Assembly: GCA_013361975.1 (NCBI GenBank)
Contig: JABFXB010000506.1
Location: 1 to 6,730 of the forward strand
From: Dermatophilaceae bacterium
GTDB lineage: Bacteria > Actinomycetota > Actinomycetes > Actinomycetales > Dermatophilaceae
Length of the DNA: 6,730 bases
Direction: 5' to 3'
Shown here piece by piece: positions 6,408 to 6,730 of the stretch (the first letter of the stretch is position 1; every line of letters begins with the position of its first letter). The translations under genes were made by a program, and so were the position numbers. Under the pieces are notes generated by a model. It ran no database searches, was not told where the DNA came from, and was given only the letters and a program-made list of their open reading frames with translations.

Positions 6408-6430
6408 CGACCGGTGAGTCTTACCGGTCG
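6408..6430. promoter_or_regulatory. Hyphenated dyad in the larC upstream region, possible operator
   Basis: CGACCGGT (6408-6415) and ACCGGTCG (6423-6430) are perfect inverted 8-bp arms separated by 7 bp. The dyad lies between two divergent genes, 63 bp before the larC ATG and about 120 bp before the start at 6552. Its size and position fit a binding site for a dimeric repressor such as a TetR- or GntR-type protein, but no such regulator is in the window. A plus-strand transcript could also form a 10-pair stem with a 3-nt loop. A third ACCGGTG copy starts at 6491. Confidence 0.45.
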
Positions 6431-6551
6431 ATGGCCTTCTGCTGACCGAGTCCGGGACTGATTCACAGGTGCCGGCCATGGGGCAGGCGAACCGGTGCAC
6501 ATAGTGTGACAAACGGGACAGAAAGACATTACTGATGCGAAGGAGTCCCGA
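6431..6551 (+). promoter_or_regulatory. Upstream region of the exported-protein gene
   Basis: This stretch must hold the promoter of the gene at 6552. It is noticeably less GC-rich from 6500 on than the surrounding genes. Candidate elements are weak: TAGTGT at 6502-6507 fits TANNNT without a matching -35, and GTGACA at 6506-6511 resembles a -35 (5 of 6 to TTGACA) without a good -10. TGTGAC at 6505-6510 is at most half of a CRP-type site. I cannot place the promoter. Confidence 0.3.
6540..6545 (+). promoter_or_regulatory. Ribosome binding site of the exported-protein gene
   Basis: AAGGAG lies 6 nt before the ATG at 6552. It is a near-ideal Shine-Dalgarno and strongly supports that start, although the gene runs off the window. 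Confidence 0.75.
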
Positions 6552-6730
6552 ATGCGTCCACACCCTGCCCTCGCCCGCGCGGCGGCGACCGCGGTACTGG
6601 CCCTGCTCGCGCCCGTCGCACTGGCCACCACCGGGTCACCGACCGCAGCAGGCGCCTCGGCTGCGCCGGCTACCGCGCCCGGCACCGTCTCGGGGGCGGT
6701 GCCGGGCCCCCCTGCCCGCCCGGCCCAGCC
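6552..6730 (+). CDS. Exported protein, N-terminal fragment (function unknown)
   Basis: Only the first 59 codons are in the window and the reading frame stays open to the edge. The N terminus is a typical Sec signal peptide: a short basic region with R2 and R9, a hydrophobic stretch from A10 to A25 rich in Ala, Leu and Val, and candidate signal-peptidase sites after A25 (ALA) or A37 (ASA). There is no twin-arginine motif. No lipobox cysteine is visible, so it is not an obvious lipoprotein. The following residues to 59 are rich in Ala, Pro, Gly and Thr, like the flexible linkers at the start of mature secreted actinobacterial proteins. No catalytic domain has begun. The gene is divergent from larC. 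I do not recognise the family; a secreted hydrolase or cell-wall protein is possible, but nothing seen decides this. Confidence 0.75.
   Translation, partial: MRPHPALARAAATAVLALLAPVALATTGSPTAAGASAAPATAPGTVSGAVPGPPARPAQ
6677..6707. repeat. 11-bp inverted repeat inside the exported-protein gene
   Basis: GCCCGGCACCG (6677-6687) and CGGTGCCGGGC (6697-6707) are perfect reverse complements with a 9-nt spacer, within codons 42-52. It would form a stable mRNA hairpin early in the gene. It may simply reflect repetitive Pro/Gly/Ala coding. Confidence 0.6.

Noticed and set aside
5213..6445. Long plus-strand open frame opposite larC
   Set aside because: The translation is low-complexity Ser/Arg/Thr/Pro with no domain, while the minus strand encodes every conserved LarC block.
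6505..6510. CRP-family binding site TGTGAC upstream of the exported-protein gene
   Set aside because: Only one half-site is present; no TCACA partner lies at the right spacing.

Overview
The window is very GC-rich, with nearly all codons ending in G or C, GTG as well as ATG starts, short intergenic gaps and no rRNA, tRNA, CRISPR or mobile element visible. This fits a high-GC actinobacterium. The recurring GTATGCC motif makes me suspect the Intrasporangiaceae/Dermatophilaceae group, but that is a guess.

Layout. (1) 45-1826 (+): a complete cytoplasmic beta-glucuronidase of glycoside hydrolase family 2 (uidA). (2) 1827-1979: a gap with a perfect 15-bp hairpin, probably a terminator. (3) 1980-4996 (+): a tight cluster of 6-phosphogluconate dehydrogenase (gnd), larE and larB. 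larE follows gnd by 10 nt, with its Shine-Dalgarno overlapping the gnd stop, and larB overlaps larE by 8 nt. (4) 5032-6345 (-): larC as one intact ORF, convergent with larB across 35 bp. (5) 6346-6551: a divergent control region with three tandem 13-bp repeats against the larC start and a hyphenated dyad. (6) 6552 onward (+): the 5' end of an exported protein, cut by the window edge.

How the genes work together. LarB, LarE and LarC are the three enzymes that build the nickel-pincer nucleotide (NPN) cofactor. LarB carboxylates and cleaves nicotinic acid adenine dinucleotide, LarE converts the carboxylates to thiocarboxylates, and LarC inserts nickel using CTP. All three appear intact, so the organism probably makes NPN. 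No LarA-type racemase or epimerase, nickel transporter or lactate gene lies in the window, so the cofactor's user is unknown. The neighbours are a glucuronidase and the oxidative pentose-phosphate enzyme that decarboxylates 6-phosphogluconate. An NPN enzyme acting on a sugar acid is therefore worth considering, but this is inference.

The most notable points are a three-cysteine LarE, suggesting an iron-sulfur rather than sacrificial mechanism, the unusual larEB-><-larC arrangement next to gnd, the 13-bp repeats at the larC start, and the fact that 7 of the 10 TAT/ATA trinucleotides in the window sit in one motif.
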